Assembly: GCF_900215465.1 (NCBI RefSeq)
Contig: NZ_OBEH01000002.1
Location: forward strand, 244,850-308,849
Source: Flagellimonas pacifica
Lineage (GTDB): Bacteria > Bacteroidota > Bacteroidia > Flavobacteriales > Flavobacteriaceae
Length of the DNA stretch: 64,000 nt
Reading direction: 5' to 3'
Shown piece after piece: positions 53,495 to 61,998 of this stretch. Made by a program: the position numbers and the translations under genes. Numbering within the stretch: the stretch's first letter is position 1; every line of letters starts with the position of its first letter. Under the pieces are notes generated by a model. It was not told the DNA's origin, did no database searches, and saw nothing but the letters and a program-made list of their open reading frames with translations.

Positions 53495-56407
53495 ATGAGG
53501 ATAAACCTTTACTTTTCCCTTTTTTTTCTGTGTTTTTTAGGAATCAATGGTCAAAATAACCCATTGATTACCAAGGATACTTTGGACCAGCTTGGCTGGG
53601 TCAACACCCAATATGATGCAATGTCGCTAGAGGAACGCATTGGACAGTTGTTCATGGTAAGTGTTGCCTCTAATCAAAATAAAGCAGCTACGGACAGGGT
53701 AAAGGAGCTAATTAAGGAACACCACATTGGTGGGGTGGTTTTTTTGGTAGGTGGCCCAGTGCGTCAGGCAAAATTGACCAATGAATACCAATCCCTGTCA
53801 AAAACACCGCTTTTAATTGCTTTGGATGCTGAATGGGGACTGTCCATGCGCTTGGATTCCACCTATGCCTTTCCGTGGAATATGACATTGGGAGCAATAA
53901 AAGATAGCTCAACAGTTGAAAAAGTTGGCTTTCAAATTGGAAAACATGCCAAAAGATTGGGAGTGCACATTAATTTTGCACCGGATATTGATGTGAACAA
54001 TAATCCCAAGAACCCCATTATAGGAAATCGCTCCTTTGGAGAAAATCCAATAAATGTTGGGCGACAAGGAATTGCATTTATGAAAGGTATGGAGCGTGCG
54101 GGTGTACTATCCTGTGGAAAACACTTTCCCGGACATGGAGACACTGCAACAGATTCCCATCATGCCCTGCCCATTATCAACTCATCAAAACAGCAGTTGG
54201 ATTCCATTGAATTGTTTCCCTTCAAAAATTTGATAGCCAATGGATTAAGTTCTGTTATGGTGGCCCATTTGGATGTTCCAAGTTTGGAAATTAGGGAGGG
54301 ATTACCGTCAACACTTTCGGAACAGATTGTTTCTGGAATATTAAAAGAGGAGATGGGTTTTGAGGGTTTGGTATTTACAGATGCCTTGAACATGAAGGCA
54401 GTATCTCAGTTCGCTCCTGAAGGTGAGGTTGAACTTGAAGCATTTAAAGCTGGCAACGATATGCTTTTAATGCCGGAAAATGTATTGCGGGCCAAAGAAA
54501 AACTTGTTGAAGCTTATAATAAAGGGGTAATTACTGAAAAACGCCTTTCGCATTCGGTAAAGAAAATTCTAATGGCCAAATATAAAGCTGGCCTGTACAA
54601 CTACAAACCAGTTCAACTTGAGAATCTACATGAGGATTTAAATGGGGTTGAAAATGATATAGTGTATGAAGAAGCCATCGAAAAGGCAATTACCGTTGCG
54701 AAGAACAACTTTTCATTGATGCCAATCAAGAAATTGGAAAACAAGAAAATTGCCTATGTGAAATTTGGAGATGATTCTGGGGAAACATTTTATGAGACGC
54801 TGTCCAAATATTCAAAAGTCACGCAAATTGATGCCAAGGATGCTGCAGGATATCGTAAAGAATTGGCAAATTACAATTTGATCATTATTGGTTTTCATAA
54901 AAGCAATAAAAGTCCTTGGAAGTCTTACAAGTTTTCCAAAAATGAACTTTTTTGGCTGCAAGAGATTGCCCGACTCAGAACAAGCAATACAATATTGACA
55001 CTCTTTGCAAAACCCTACGCATTATTGGATGTGGCAAATTTCAATAGTATTGATGGGGTGGTAGTTGGTTATCAAAATAGTGCAATTGCCCAGGAAAAAG
55101 CTGCAGAAGTAATTTTTGGCGCTATTGGTGCAGATGGGAGGCTACCCGTTTCGGCGCATGCAGAATTTCCGGTCAATACTGGAATCAAGTTAAAACCCTT
55201 ACAACGATTGGGGTACAGTATCCCGGAAAGGGTAGGGCTCAGTTCTAGTAAATTAGCAGTTGTAGATAGTTTGGTAGAGGTTGGCCTAGACTCGCTGATG
55301 TATCCAGGCGCGCAAGTTTTAATTGCGAAAAAGGGAAAGGTGGTCTATAACAAAGCCTTTGGTAAGCCTACGTATACCTCAGAACAAAAAGTAAATGGTG
55401 GGCATATTTATGATTTGGCCTCCTTAACAAAAATCCTGTCCACTTTGCCATTGATCATGAAAATGGAGGAAGAAGGTAAAATTGCCTTGAATGATACGTT
55501 CAAAGAGTTGGTTCCTCAATATGATTCAACAGAGATCAAGGATGTTACCGTTCTAAAAGCGCTTTCCCATTATGGTAGATTACCGGCATGGATAGCTTTT
55601 TACATAGATACGTTGACCAAAAATAGAAAGCCTTCAAAAGAATTTTATCGTAATACCCCATCTGAGGGTTTTTCATATAAAGTAGCAGAAAATCTATATT
55701 TAATGGATGCTTATAAAGATTCTATTTATAATAGAATTGGTAGGCAGAGCTTAAAATCCAATCGTTATCGCTATAGTGATGTGGCCTATTATGTTTTCAA
55801 AAAGTATATTGAGGACACTTATGGGAAACAATTGGATGAGTTGATCAATGAATTCTTATATATTCCTATGGGATTGCAGCACACGTCGTTCAATCCTTTA
55901 GGGCGATTTTCCAAGGAGGAAATAGTTCCTTCTGAAGAAGATAAATATTACAGATATCAAACGGTGCAAGGTTATGTGCATGATATGGGAGCTGCCATGC
56001 AAGGTGGAGTAGGAGGGCATGCCGGACTGTTCAGCAATGCTAATGATGTGGCCAAAATAATGCAGATGTACCTACAAGGAGGCTTGTATGGTGGTAAACG
56101 GTTCTTAAATGAACGGACAATTAAGAAGTTCAACACCTGTTATTTCTGCCATAAAGATGTTAGACGAGGTGTAGGTTTTGATAAACCCCAGCTTAAGGAA
56201 AAAGGACCTACTTGTGGCTGCGTTTCCAGAAAGAGTTTTGGACACAGTGGCTTTACCGGTACGTATACGTGGGCAGACCCTGATGAAGAACTTGTTTATG
56301 TTTTTCTATCCAACAGGACCTATCCATCCGCTAGCAATACGCTACTTGTAAAATCAGGACTGAGAACTAGGATTCAACAAGCTATTTATGATTCCATTAT
56401 AAATTAG
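53495..56407 (+). CDS. GH3 (NagZ-like) glycosidase fused to beta-lactamase-family serine hydrolase
   Basis: A 970-residue exported fusion. After the signal peptide (LGINGQ) the GH3 domain (about 35-370) has the NagZ-type signature KHFPGHGDTATDSH, with the Asp220/His222 dyad, and nucleophile D296 in VFTDALNM; it should release N-acetylhexosamine from muropeptides. Residues of about 370-590 are a GH3 C-terminal alpha/beta domain. From about 600 a class C beta-lactamase/DD-peptidase domain follows, with S643xxK (SLTK), Y760 in YSDVAYY and HSGFTG. Four Cys (C882, C885, C907, C909) near the end could bind metal. Peptidoglycan recycling is the likely role. Confidence 0.92.
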   Translation: MRINLYFSLFFLCFLGINGQNNPLITKDTLDQLGWVNTQYDAMSLEERIGQLFMVSVASNQNKAATDRVKELIKEHHIGGVVFLVGGPVRQAKLTNEYQSLSKTPLLIALDAEWGLSMRLDSTYAFPWNMTLGAIKDSSTVEKVGFQIGKHAKRLGVHINFAPDIDVNNNPKNPIIGNRSFGENPINVGRQGIAFMKGMERAGVLSCGKHFPGHGDTATDSHHALPIINSSKQQLDSIELFPFKNLIANGLSSVMVAHLDVPSLEIREGLPSTLSEQIVSGILKEEMGFEGLVFTDALNMKAVSQFAPEGEVELEAFKAGNDMLLMPENVLRAKEKLVEAYNKGVITEKRLSHSVKKILMAKYKAGLYNYKPVQLENLHEDLNGVENDIVYEEAIEKAITVAKNNFSLMPIKKLENKKIAYVKFGDDSGETFYETLSKYSKVTQIDAKDAAGYRKELANYNLIIIGFHKSNKSPWKSYKFSKNELFWLQEIARLRTSNTILTLFAKPYALLDVANFNSIDGVVVGYQNSAIAQEKAAEVIFGAIGADGRLPVSAHAEFPVNTGIKLKPLQRLGYSIPERVGLSSSKLAVVDSLVEVGLDSLMYPGAQVLIAKKGKVVYNKAFGKPTYTSEQKVNGGHIYDLASLTKILSTLPLIMKMEEEGKIALNDTFKELVPQYDSTEIKDVTVLKALSHYGRLPAWIAFYIDTLTKNRKPSKEFYRNTPSEGFSYKVAENLYLMDAYKDSIYNRIGRQSLKSNRYRYSDVAYYVFKKYIEDTYGKQLDELINEFLYIPMGLQHTSFNPLGRFSKEEIVPSEEDKYYRYQTVQGYVHDMGAAMQGGVGGHAGLFSNANDVAKIMQMYLQGGLYGGKRFLNERTIKKFNTCYFCHKDVRRGVGFDKPQLKEKGPTCGCVSRKSFGHSGFTGTYTWADPDEELVYVFLSNRTYPSASNTLLVKSGLRTRIQQAIYDSIIN

Positions 56408-56434
56408 GCACAAAATATTGCCTTAGATTTGTGC
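56408..56434. promoter_or_regulatory. Inverted repeat containing a -7 box just before bshA
   Basis: GCACAAA (56408-56414) and TTTGTGC (56428-56434) are perfect 7-base inverted arms. TAGATTTG (56424-56431) matches TAnnTTTG and overlaps the right arm. The ATG is at 56437, so a transcript from this box would have almost no leader; the hairpin could instead be a weak terminator for the GH3 gene. Confidence 0.35.
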
Positions 56435-56436
56435 TT

Positions 56437-57579
56437 ATGAAGATAGCTATAGTATGTTACCCCACCTTTGGAGGTAGTGGTGTTGTGGCCACGGAATTAG
56501 GCATTGCCTTGGCAGAAAGAGGTCACGAAGTACATTTTGTTACGTATAAACAACCGGTTCGGTTAGAACTTTTAGGAAATAATATCCATTTTCACGAAGT
56601 TCATGTGCCGGAATATCCACTTTTTCATTATCAACCCTATGAGCTGGCATTGTCCAGTAAGTTGGTAGATACCATAAAACTTTATGGAATAGAAGTATTG
56701 CACGTGCATTATGCCATTCCGCATGCGTATGCAGGGTATATGGCTAAGAAAATGCTTCAAGAGGAAGGTATTTTTATACCAATGATTACTACATTGCATG
56801 GTACAGATATTACTTTGGTGGGCAAACACCCATTTTATAAACCGGCTGTAAATTTCAGTATCAATAAATCGGATATTGTAACCTCGGTGTCAGAAGCATT
56901 GAAACAAAGAACCTTGGAGTTGTTCAATATTGAAAAAGATATTGAAGTGATTCCTAATTTTATAGATACATCAAAATATAAATTAGATTATACGGATTGT
57001 CAGCGATCATTGATGGCTAATGAGGAAGAGAAAATCATTACACACGTTAGTAACTTTAGAAAAGTAAAGAACATTCCAGATGTTATCTATACCTTTTTAA
57101 AAGTTCAGCAAGAGGTTCCTGCAAAACTTATTATGGTTGGGGAAGGGCCTGAAAAAGAATATGCAGAACAGCTTTGTGATGATTTAGGAATTAAGGAGAA
57201 GGTAGTATTTTTGGGCAATAGCAATGAAATTGACAGAATTCTATGTTTTTCTGATCTTTTCTTGTTACCCTCAAAGTCGGAAAGCTTTGGTTTGGCGGCA
57301 TTGGAGGCCATGATCAATAGAACTCCTGTAATTTCGAGTAATACTGGTGGAATTCCTGAGGTGAATAAGAACGGAATTTCTGGATTTTTGGCAGATGTTG
57401 GCGATGTGGAGGAAATGGCTTCAAAAGCTATTTCTATTCTAAAGAATGATGTAGTTTTGGAAAAGTTCAAGGAAAATGCATTTAAAGTAGCTTCTAAGTT
57501 CGATATAGTTAATATTTTGCCTATATATGAAGAGGTTTACGAAAAAGCCTATAAATCACGTTTTAAAAACACTCATTAG
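56437..57579 (+). CDS. bshA: N-acetyl-alpha-D-glucosaminyl L-malate synthase BshA
   Basis: First enzyme of bacillithiol synthesis: joins GlcNAc from UDP-GlcNAc to L-malate. GT4-type glycosyltransferase of 380 residues. Family marks are YPTFGGSGVVATELGIALA at the start, HVHYAIPHAYAGY, TLHGTDITLVG and SKSESFGLAALEAM in the donor site. I start at ATG 56437 rather than the GTG two codons earlier. Bacillithiol use is known in Bacteroidota and Firmicutes. Confidence 0.96.
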   Translation: MKIAIVCYPTFGGSGVVATELGIALAERGHEVHFVTYKQPVRLELLGNNIHFHEVHVPEYPLFHYQPYELALSSKLVDTIKLYGIEVLHVHYAIPHAYAGYMAKKMLQEEGIFIPMITTLHGTDITLVGKHPFYKPAVNFSINKSDIVTSVSEALKQRTLELFNIEKDIEVIPNFIDTSKYKLDYTDCQRSLMANEEEKIITHVSNFRKVKNIPDVIYTFLKVQQEVPAKLIMVGEGPEKEYAEQLCDDLGIKEKVVFLGNSNEIDRILCFSDLFLLPSKSESFGLAALEAMINRTPVISSNTGGIPEVNKNGISGFLADVGDVEEMASKAISILKNDVVLEKFKENAFKVASKFDIVNILPIYEEVYEKAYKSRFKNTH

Positions 57580-57582
57580 TTT

Positions 57583-58041
57583 GTGAAATACTTCTTTTAT
57601 ATATTGTTTGTCTGTCTTATTTCTTGTAAAGCACAAAAGAAAAATCAAATGGTTTTAGGTGAAAGCAAGGAAAATATGGTGTTGGTTTCCCATGATGCCT
57701 ATAGCGGTATTATGGAATACGAGGCTACTGTGGTTAAAGACGCAAAGACATTAAATAAATTCTATTCACAAATAAACAGGACTAGAAAGCCTGGACTTCC
57801 TGTACCGGAAATAGATTTCGAAAAAAATATACTTCTTGTAATCTGTTTGGGAAAACAGGAAGAAGGCGCAACGTATTCATTGAAAAAAGAAGAGTTGGAA
57901 GGTAACATTTTGATTACTACTAATTTGTCTGTAAAGAAAGAAGCGTCAGAGAATGAAAATAGCATAATATCTTACCCCTTTTACATCTATAAAATTCCAA
58001 ACACTTCAAAGATCGTGAGTTTTCAAAAAGAGGGATGGTAG
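57583..58041 (+). CDS. Small lipoprotein, PrcB-like domain
   Basis: A 152-residue lipoprotein starting at GTG 57583, with lipobox near residue 15 (CLISC). The rest resembles a PrcB-type or similar small beta domain: DFEKNILLVICLGKQEEGATYSL and YPFYIYKIPNTSKIVSFQ. The identification is tentative, based on pattern only. It starts 3 bases after bshA and is probably cotranscribed. Confidence 0.6.
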   Translation: MKYFFYILFVCLISCKAQKKNQMVLGESKENMVLVSHDAYSGIMEYEATVVKDAKTLNKFYSQINRTRKPGLPVPEIDFEKNILLVICLGKQEEGATYSLKKEELEGNILITTNLSVKKEASENENSIISYPFYIYKIPNTSKIVSFQKEGW

Positions 58042-58124
58042 GCTAATCTTCTTTTATTTTTAAGTCACTCAACGAAAATAAAAGCACTTCAAAGTACAAA
58101 ACGAGATACTTCATAGATTGGATT

Positions 58125-58132
58125 TAGCTTTG
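58125..58132 (+). promoter_or_regulatory. -7 promoter box for the OmpA-family gene
   Basis: TAGCTTTG matches TAnnTTTG and ends 28 bases before ATG 58161. It supports that start over the ATG at 58134, which would sit at the transcription start. Confidence 0.45.
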
Positions 58133-58160
58133 CATGGTAAGAACCTCAAATCTTATTCAT

Positions 58161-59336
58161 ATGAAAAGCTTAAACATTTTTGCTACGGCACTTATTTTGT
58201 TAGTTTCCATCAATGTATCTGGACAAGATGTCCAATTGACAAAAAAGGACAGCATAGTCAATAGTTTCTGGATGATAACGCTAGGAACAAACATTGTGGA
58301 TGATTCCGGAGATGAATTTGGTAAGTTATTGGATATAGAAGATGGGTGGAATATGGTTCCATTTCCTTCACGCTTAAGTGTTGGGCGTTATTTCAAAAAC
58401 GGATTGGGGCTGGAAGCAATTGGAAGCTACAATAGATATAAAGAAGGGAAAATTGTAGACAACATCACCAACCCTCAGGATGTAGATTATTTGGCATTGG
58501 ATTTTAGGGTTAGTTATGACTTGAACATGATTCTTGGTGAAACAGGATTTTTTGACCCCTATGTAGGAATAGGCGCTGGGTATACAGATGCTAATAATCA
58601 GGGTAGAGGAACATATAACGCAGTTGTTGGTTTTAGAACATGGTTTTCTGATCATTGGGGACTAGATTTTAATTCTACCGGAAAATGGGCAATGGATACA
58701 GGGAATGCCACCAATCATATTCAACATGCTGTTGCCGTTGCGTATAGATTTAATGTTAAAAAAGGACTTTCCAGAAAAGGAGAAGAGAAATTGGCTTTAT
58801 TGAAAGAGTTGGAAGAAGAGCAACAACGTGTTCAAGATTCGATTGCCTCAAAGCAAAAAGCTGACAAAGAGGCTCGTTTATTGGCTGAAAGATTGGAGAA
58901 AGAAAAAGAAGCTGCACGCATAGCTGCTGAAAAGGCAAAGCAAGATGCTGAAGACGCAAAACGAGCAAAAATTAAAAGTGAAATCGAAGCGTTACGAAGC
59001 GTGTATTTCAGTTTAAATTCTTCGTACCTGACCGATACTGACAAAACCATACTAAACAAGTTGATAAGTATACTACAAAACAATCCAAGTTTAGTGATTA
59101 GCGTTGGTGGACATACAGATTCTAGAGGTAGCGATAAATACAATCAGTGGCTTTCAGAGAAAAGAGCCCAACGTACTGTAGATTATGTTATCTCCAAAGG
59201 AATCCCGAAAGATAGGATACAATCAGGAGGATATGGAGAAAATAAGCTAACGAATGAATGCGAAGACGGTGTTACGTGTAATGAAGACAAGCATTCAAAA
59301 AATAGAAGGTCGGAGATTGAGGTTGTCAGTTGGTAA
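58161..59336 (+). CDS. OmpA-family outer-membrane protein
   Basis: Outer-membrane barrel linked to a peptidoglycan-binding domain, 391 residues from ATG 58161 (MKSLNIF, signal peptide ending VSGQ). Residues of about 25-215 form the beta-barrel (FPSRLSVGRYFKNGLGLEAI, DPYVGIGAGY). A charged Ala/Lys/Glu coiled coil spans about 220-285, and the OmpA C-terminal domain follows (VGGHTDSRGSDKYNQWLSEK, RIQSGGYGEN). Cys residues near the end may form a disulfide. A TAGCTTTG box supports the start. Confidence 0.93.
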   Translation: MKSLNIFATALILLVSINVSGQDVQLTKKDSIVNSFWMITLGTNIVDDSGDEFGKLLDIEDGWNMVPFPSRLSVGRYFKNGLGLEAIGSYNRYKEGKIVDNITNPQDVDYLALDFRVSYDLNMILGETGFFDPYVGIGAGYTDANNQGRGTYNAVVGFRTWFSDHWGLDFNSTGKWAMDTGNATNHIQHAVAVAYRFNVKKGLSRKGEEKLALLKELEEEQQRVQDSIASKQKADKEARLLAERLEKEKEAARIAAEKAKQDAEDAKRAKIKSEIEALRSVYFSLNSSYLTDTDKTILNKLISILQNNPSLVISVGGHTDSRGSDKYNQWLSEKRAQRTVDYVISKGIPKDRIQSGGYGENKLTNECEDGVTCNEDKHSKNRRSEIEVVSW

Positions 59337-59502
59337 ATTGTGGGTCTAGGCTGTAAAACAACTAGCGAGTGACTTTATTGGATAAGGTGTGTCTAAATTT
59401 TTGAAATCGCAATCATGTTCAAAACTATCCAAATGGCAATTTTGTTACGTAGTGGTAGTTTATCAAAGAAATCATTGTAACAATAGTTAGCGAATTACGC
59501 AG

Positions 59503-59541
59503 GTTAAGAAAACAACAACAAAACAACTATGTTTTCTTAAC
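59503..59541. promoter_or_regulatory. Perfect 12-bp inverted repeat upstream of the ligase gene
   Basis: GTTAAGAAAACA (59503-59514) and TGTTTTCTTAAC (59530-59541) are perfect inverted arms around 15 bases; GTTTAAAC follows directly as an 8-base palindrome. The element lies 61 bases before the ligase ATG. It could be an operator or a leader hairpin. The regulator is unknown. Confidence 0.5.
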
Positions 59542-59601
59542 GTTTAAACTTAAAGGATTACATTTTTTTTACGAAATTAGCTCTGCCCTTAATCCCACAT
59601 C

Positions 59602-60885
59602 ATGAATAATTTAAGAAACAAGTTGTTTTGGCAATTGGACTACTTAAAAGGTAGTCCAATTGGCAATAATCTAAAAAATATAGAAGAACTATTCGGTTTA
59701 AGTTTCGAAGAACTTAAAATTAGAAATAAAGTTCAGTTAAATAAGCTTTTAGAAATAGCTTCTACTCAAACAGATTTCTACAAAGCATATATTGGCAGCC
59801 AAAGGTTGGAAGATTTTCCAGTTGTTAATAAGACAATAATCAAGGAAAATTTTGAAAACATCAACATTCCTATAGCGAAAGAAAATAAAGCGCATTCTGT
59901 TAGTACGAGCGGTTCTACGGGAACACCTTTTAAAATATTGCAATCAACATGCAAAAAGAATAGAAATAGTGCGGACACTATTTTTTTTGCAGGGCAGTCT
60001 GGTTTTACAATTGGAGAGAGGTTATTGTATTTAAGACTTTGGGCCGCTTATTATAGAAAGCCTAGATTTTTGGCCTGGATGCAAAATATTGACCAATTGG
60101 ATGTTGAAGAACTCGATGATACTGCAATGTCCAAATTAGTAGAAGAACTAATTAGAGATAAGCAATCAAAAGCATGGTTAGGATACCCATCAGGGTTTTT
60201 AAAGCTGTGTAATTTCTTGGACGTAAATGGTTATGAACCTTTAAAAAGCAACGTAAAGTCGATAATTGCGATGTCCGAGCCATTAGATTCTCATGTTAGA
60301 GAGAGAATGGAATATTATTTTCAATGCCCGGTGGTATCAAGATACTCAAACGTTGAAAATGGTATTATTGCGCAGCAAAGACCAAATGAAGATAATTTTG
60401 CCATTAACTGGGCAAGTTACCATATAGAGGTTTTGGACATGGAATATGATAGACCCGCAAGCTATGGCGAGCCAGGTAGAATTGTGGTAACCGACCTATA
60501 TAATTTTGCAACTCCAATGATTCGTTATGATACTGGTGATGTAGGGATTATGAATATTGGTGATGATGGTTTTCCCATGTTCTCATCTATTCAGGGAAGA
60601 ATTACAGACTTACTTACCAATACGGAAGGCGAGATTGTCAATCCATTTATTATATATACTAACCTGTACAAATATCCAGAGCTGGAACAAGTCCAGTTAA
60701 TTCAAAAGAGTGAGTCAGATTATGTTTTTAAGGTTAACAGTAAAAGAGTTTTTGATAGAGAAGAAGAGTTTTTAGCTTTCTTTGGACTTTATTTAGGAGA
60801 AGGTGCTAATATATCTATTGAGTACGTTTCAGAAATTCCTCTGTTGAAATCTGGAAAACGAAAAATAATAGTAAATCAGAGTTAG
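59602..60885 (+). CDS. Adenylate-forming ligase, PaaK/CapK family
   Basis: ANL-superfamily ligase of 427 residues, similar to phenylacetate-CoA ligase-like CapK proteins of capsule clusters. The P-loop is STSGSTGTPFKI (residues of about 99-110), the A5-type motif is YSNVENGIIAQQRP, and the A7/A8-type motif is IRYDTGDVGIM. The enzyme should activate a carboxylate with ATP; the acyl acceptor is unknown. Because ATP-grasp proteins are encoded next to it convergently, modification of a surface polysaccharide or amino acid ligation is plausible (inference). Confidence 0.85.
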   Translation: MNNLRNKLFWQLDYLKGSPIGNNLKNIEELFGLSFEELKIRNKVQLNKLLEIASTQTDFYKAYIGSQRLEDFPVVNKTIIKENFENINIPIAKENKAHSVSTSGSTGTPFKILQSTCKKNRNSADTIFFAGQSGFTIGERLLYLRLWAAYYRKPRFLAWMQNIDQLDVEELDDTAMSKLVEELIRDKQSKAWLGYPSGFLKLCNFLDVNGYEPLKSNVKSIIAMSEPLDSHVRERMEYYFQCPVVSRYSNVENGIIAQQRPNEDNFAINWASYHIEVLDMEYDRPASYGEPGRIVVTDLYNFATPMIRYDTGDVGIMNIGDDGFPMFSSIQGRITDLLTNTEGEIVNPFIIYTNLYKYPELEQVQLIQKSESDYVFKVNSKRVFDREEEFLAFFGLYLGEGANISIEYVSEIPLLKSGKRKIIVNQS

Positions 60886-60894
60886 AGAACTTTT

Positions 60895-61932
60895 TTAAAG
60901 TGAATCCAGCAATTCTCTGACAACTGGGTGTTTTAAGTACCCGCCATAGTTGACTTCGCTCATTGTTATATTCGTATCATGATTTCCTTCTATCACTATG
61001 GGACCCGAAGGAGTAATTGCGATATCCCACCCAACAAGCTTATTAGGAATCAGGGAGCTCATATCCAACGCTAGCTGTTTGGCTTCAGAATAAAAAGGAA
61101 TATCATATCCTTCAAATAGAAAACCGGTGTCTGGATGTGAGGTAAACTCTGCACCTCCATATTTCATTTTTTGAAAACCGCTTTTAAGAAGTTTTCCATT
61201 ATCACGGTTTACCGAAATAAAAAAGCCTCCTTTTGAACGATTATCAATAATACTGCCACCTGCGCCAAAACGCATAACTACACCAAGTAAATGGCTCTTG
61301 AGAAAATTATCGATTACTACATCAAATCTTAATGTGTTTATGCTTTTGCCATAGATTTTATCTACTTCTATATTTTGTGTTACACCTTCCTGGTGAATAT
61401 AGGACCCTAACAATATTAAATGACCAATAGATTGGATTTGACTATTGTAGTTTTGAATATCCAACATGTATATTCCTTCACCTCCTTTGGTGTCTATACT
61501 TTTAATAAATATCTTCCCGTTTGTAGTATCACTAAAATACTTTTGATAAAAACCAATCAAATCTTGCTTGGATTTTAGATAGGTAATATTGTTGTCGTAA
61601 TAAAACATATTATTACTATTAAAGCCAACCATTCTAGGAACTGGTACATTATGCTTTTCACAGAATAAAGCAAAAAGCAATTTATTTTCTAAAAGAGATA
61701 CAAATTGGGGATTGTGTATCTTTTGTGAGGAAATCAGCTTTAAATATTTTTTGGTAGGAATAAAGTCTTTGTAGTTGGAAAATTCTTTTCGATACAGAAA
61801 CCTGCTAAAATAATGTGTCGGAACTTCTTTATGGATCACCCAGAGATTTAAAAACTCAAACACTAGTAGGGGGAGGTTCTTTTTCCGTTTATCTTTTAAG
61901 ATACTACGTAGTATTTCCACATTTTCACCCAT
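60895..61932 (-). CDS. Sugar-transfer-associated ATP-grasp protein
   Basis: A 345-residue ATP-grasp protein of the type found with sugar-transfer genes in polysaccharide clusters. Evidence is the central FIKSIDTKGGEGIYML region, the metal/nucleotide region GGSIIDNRSKGGFFISV, HPDTGFLFEG and the ending IVIEGNHDTNITM. ATP-grasp enzymes join a carboxylate to an amine or thiol through an acyl-phosphate; here the partners are unknown. The gene faces the ligase gene tail-to-tail with 9 bases between them and shares its strand with the second ATP-grasp gene. Confidence 0.85.
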   Translation of the reverse strand: MGENVEILRSILKDKRKKNLPLLVFEFLNLWVIHKEVPTHYFSRFLYRKEFSNYKDFIPTKKYLKLISSQKIHNPQFVSLLENKLLFALFCEKHNVPVPRMVGFNSNNMFYYDNNITYLKSKQDLIGFYQKYFSDTTNGKIFIKSIDTKGGEGIYMLDIQNYNSQIQSIGHLILLGSYIHQEGVTQNIEVDKIYGKSINTLRFDVVIDNFLKSHLLGVVMRFGAGGSIIDNRSKGGFFISVNRDNGKLLKSGFQKMKYGGAEFTSHPDTGFLFEGYDIPFYSEAKQLALDMSSLIPNKLVGWDIAITPSGPIVIEGNHDTNITMSEVNYGGYLKHPVVRELLDSL

Positions 61933-61998
61933 TGGTTTGGCGTTATAAGATGTACTCTTTTCTTTGGTATAATGGTTGAAAAGCTAAAGAGTGATTGT

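Noticed and set aside
59515..59529. Invertible promoter between the 12-base inverted arms
   Set aside because: The 15-base spacer is too short to hold a promoter and no recombinase gene is in the window.
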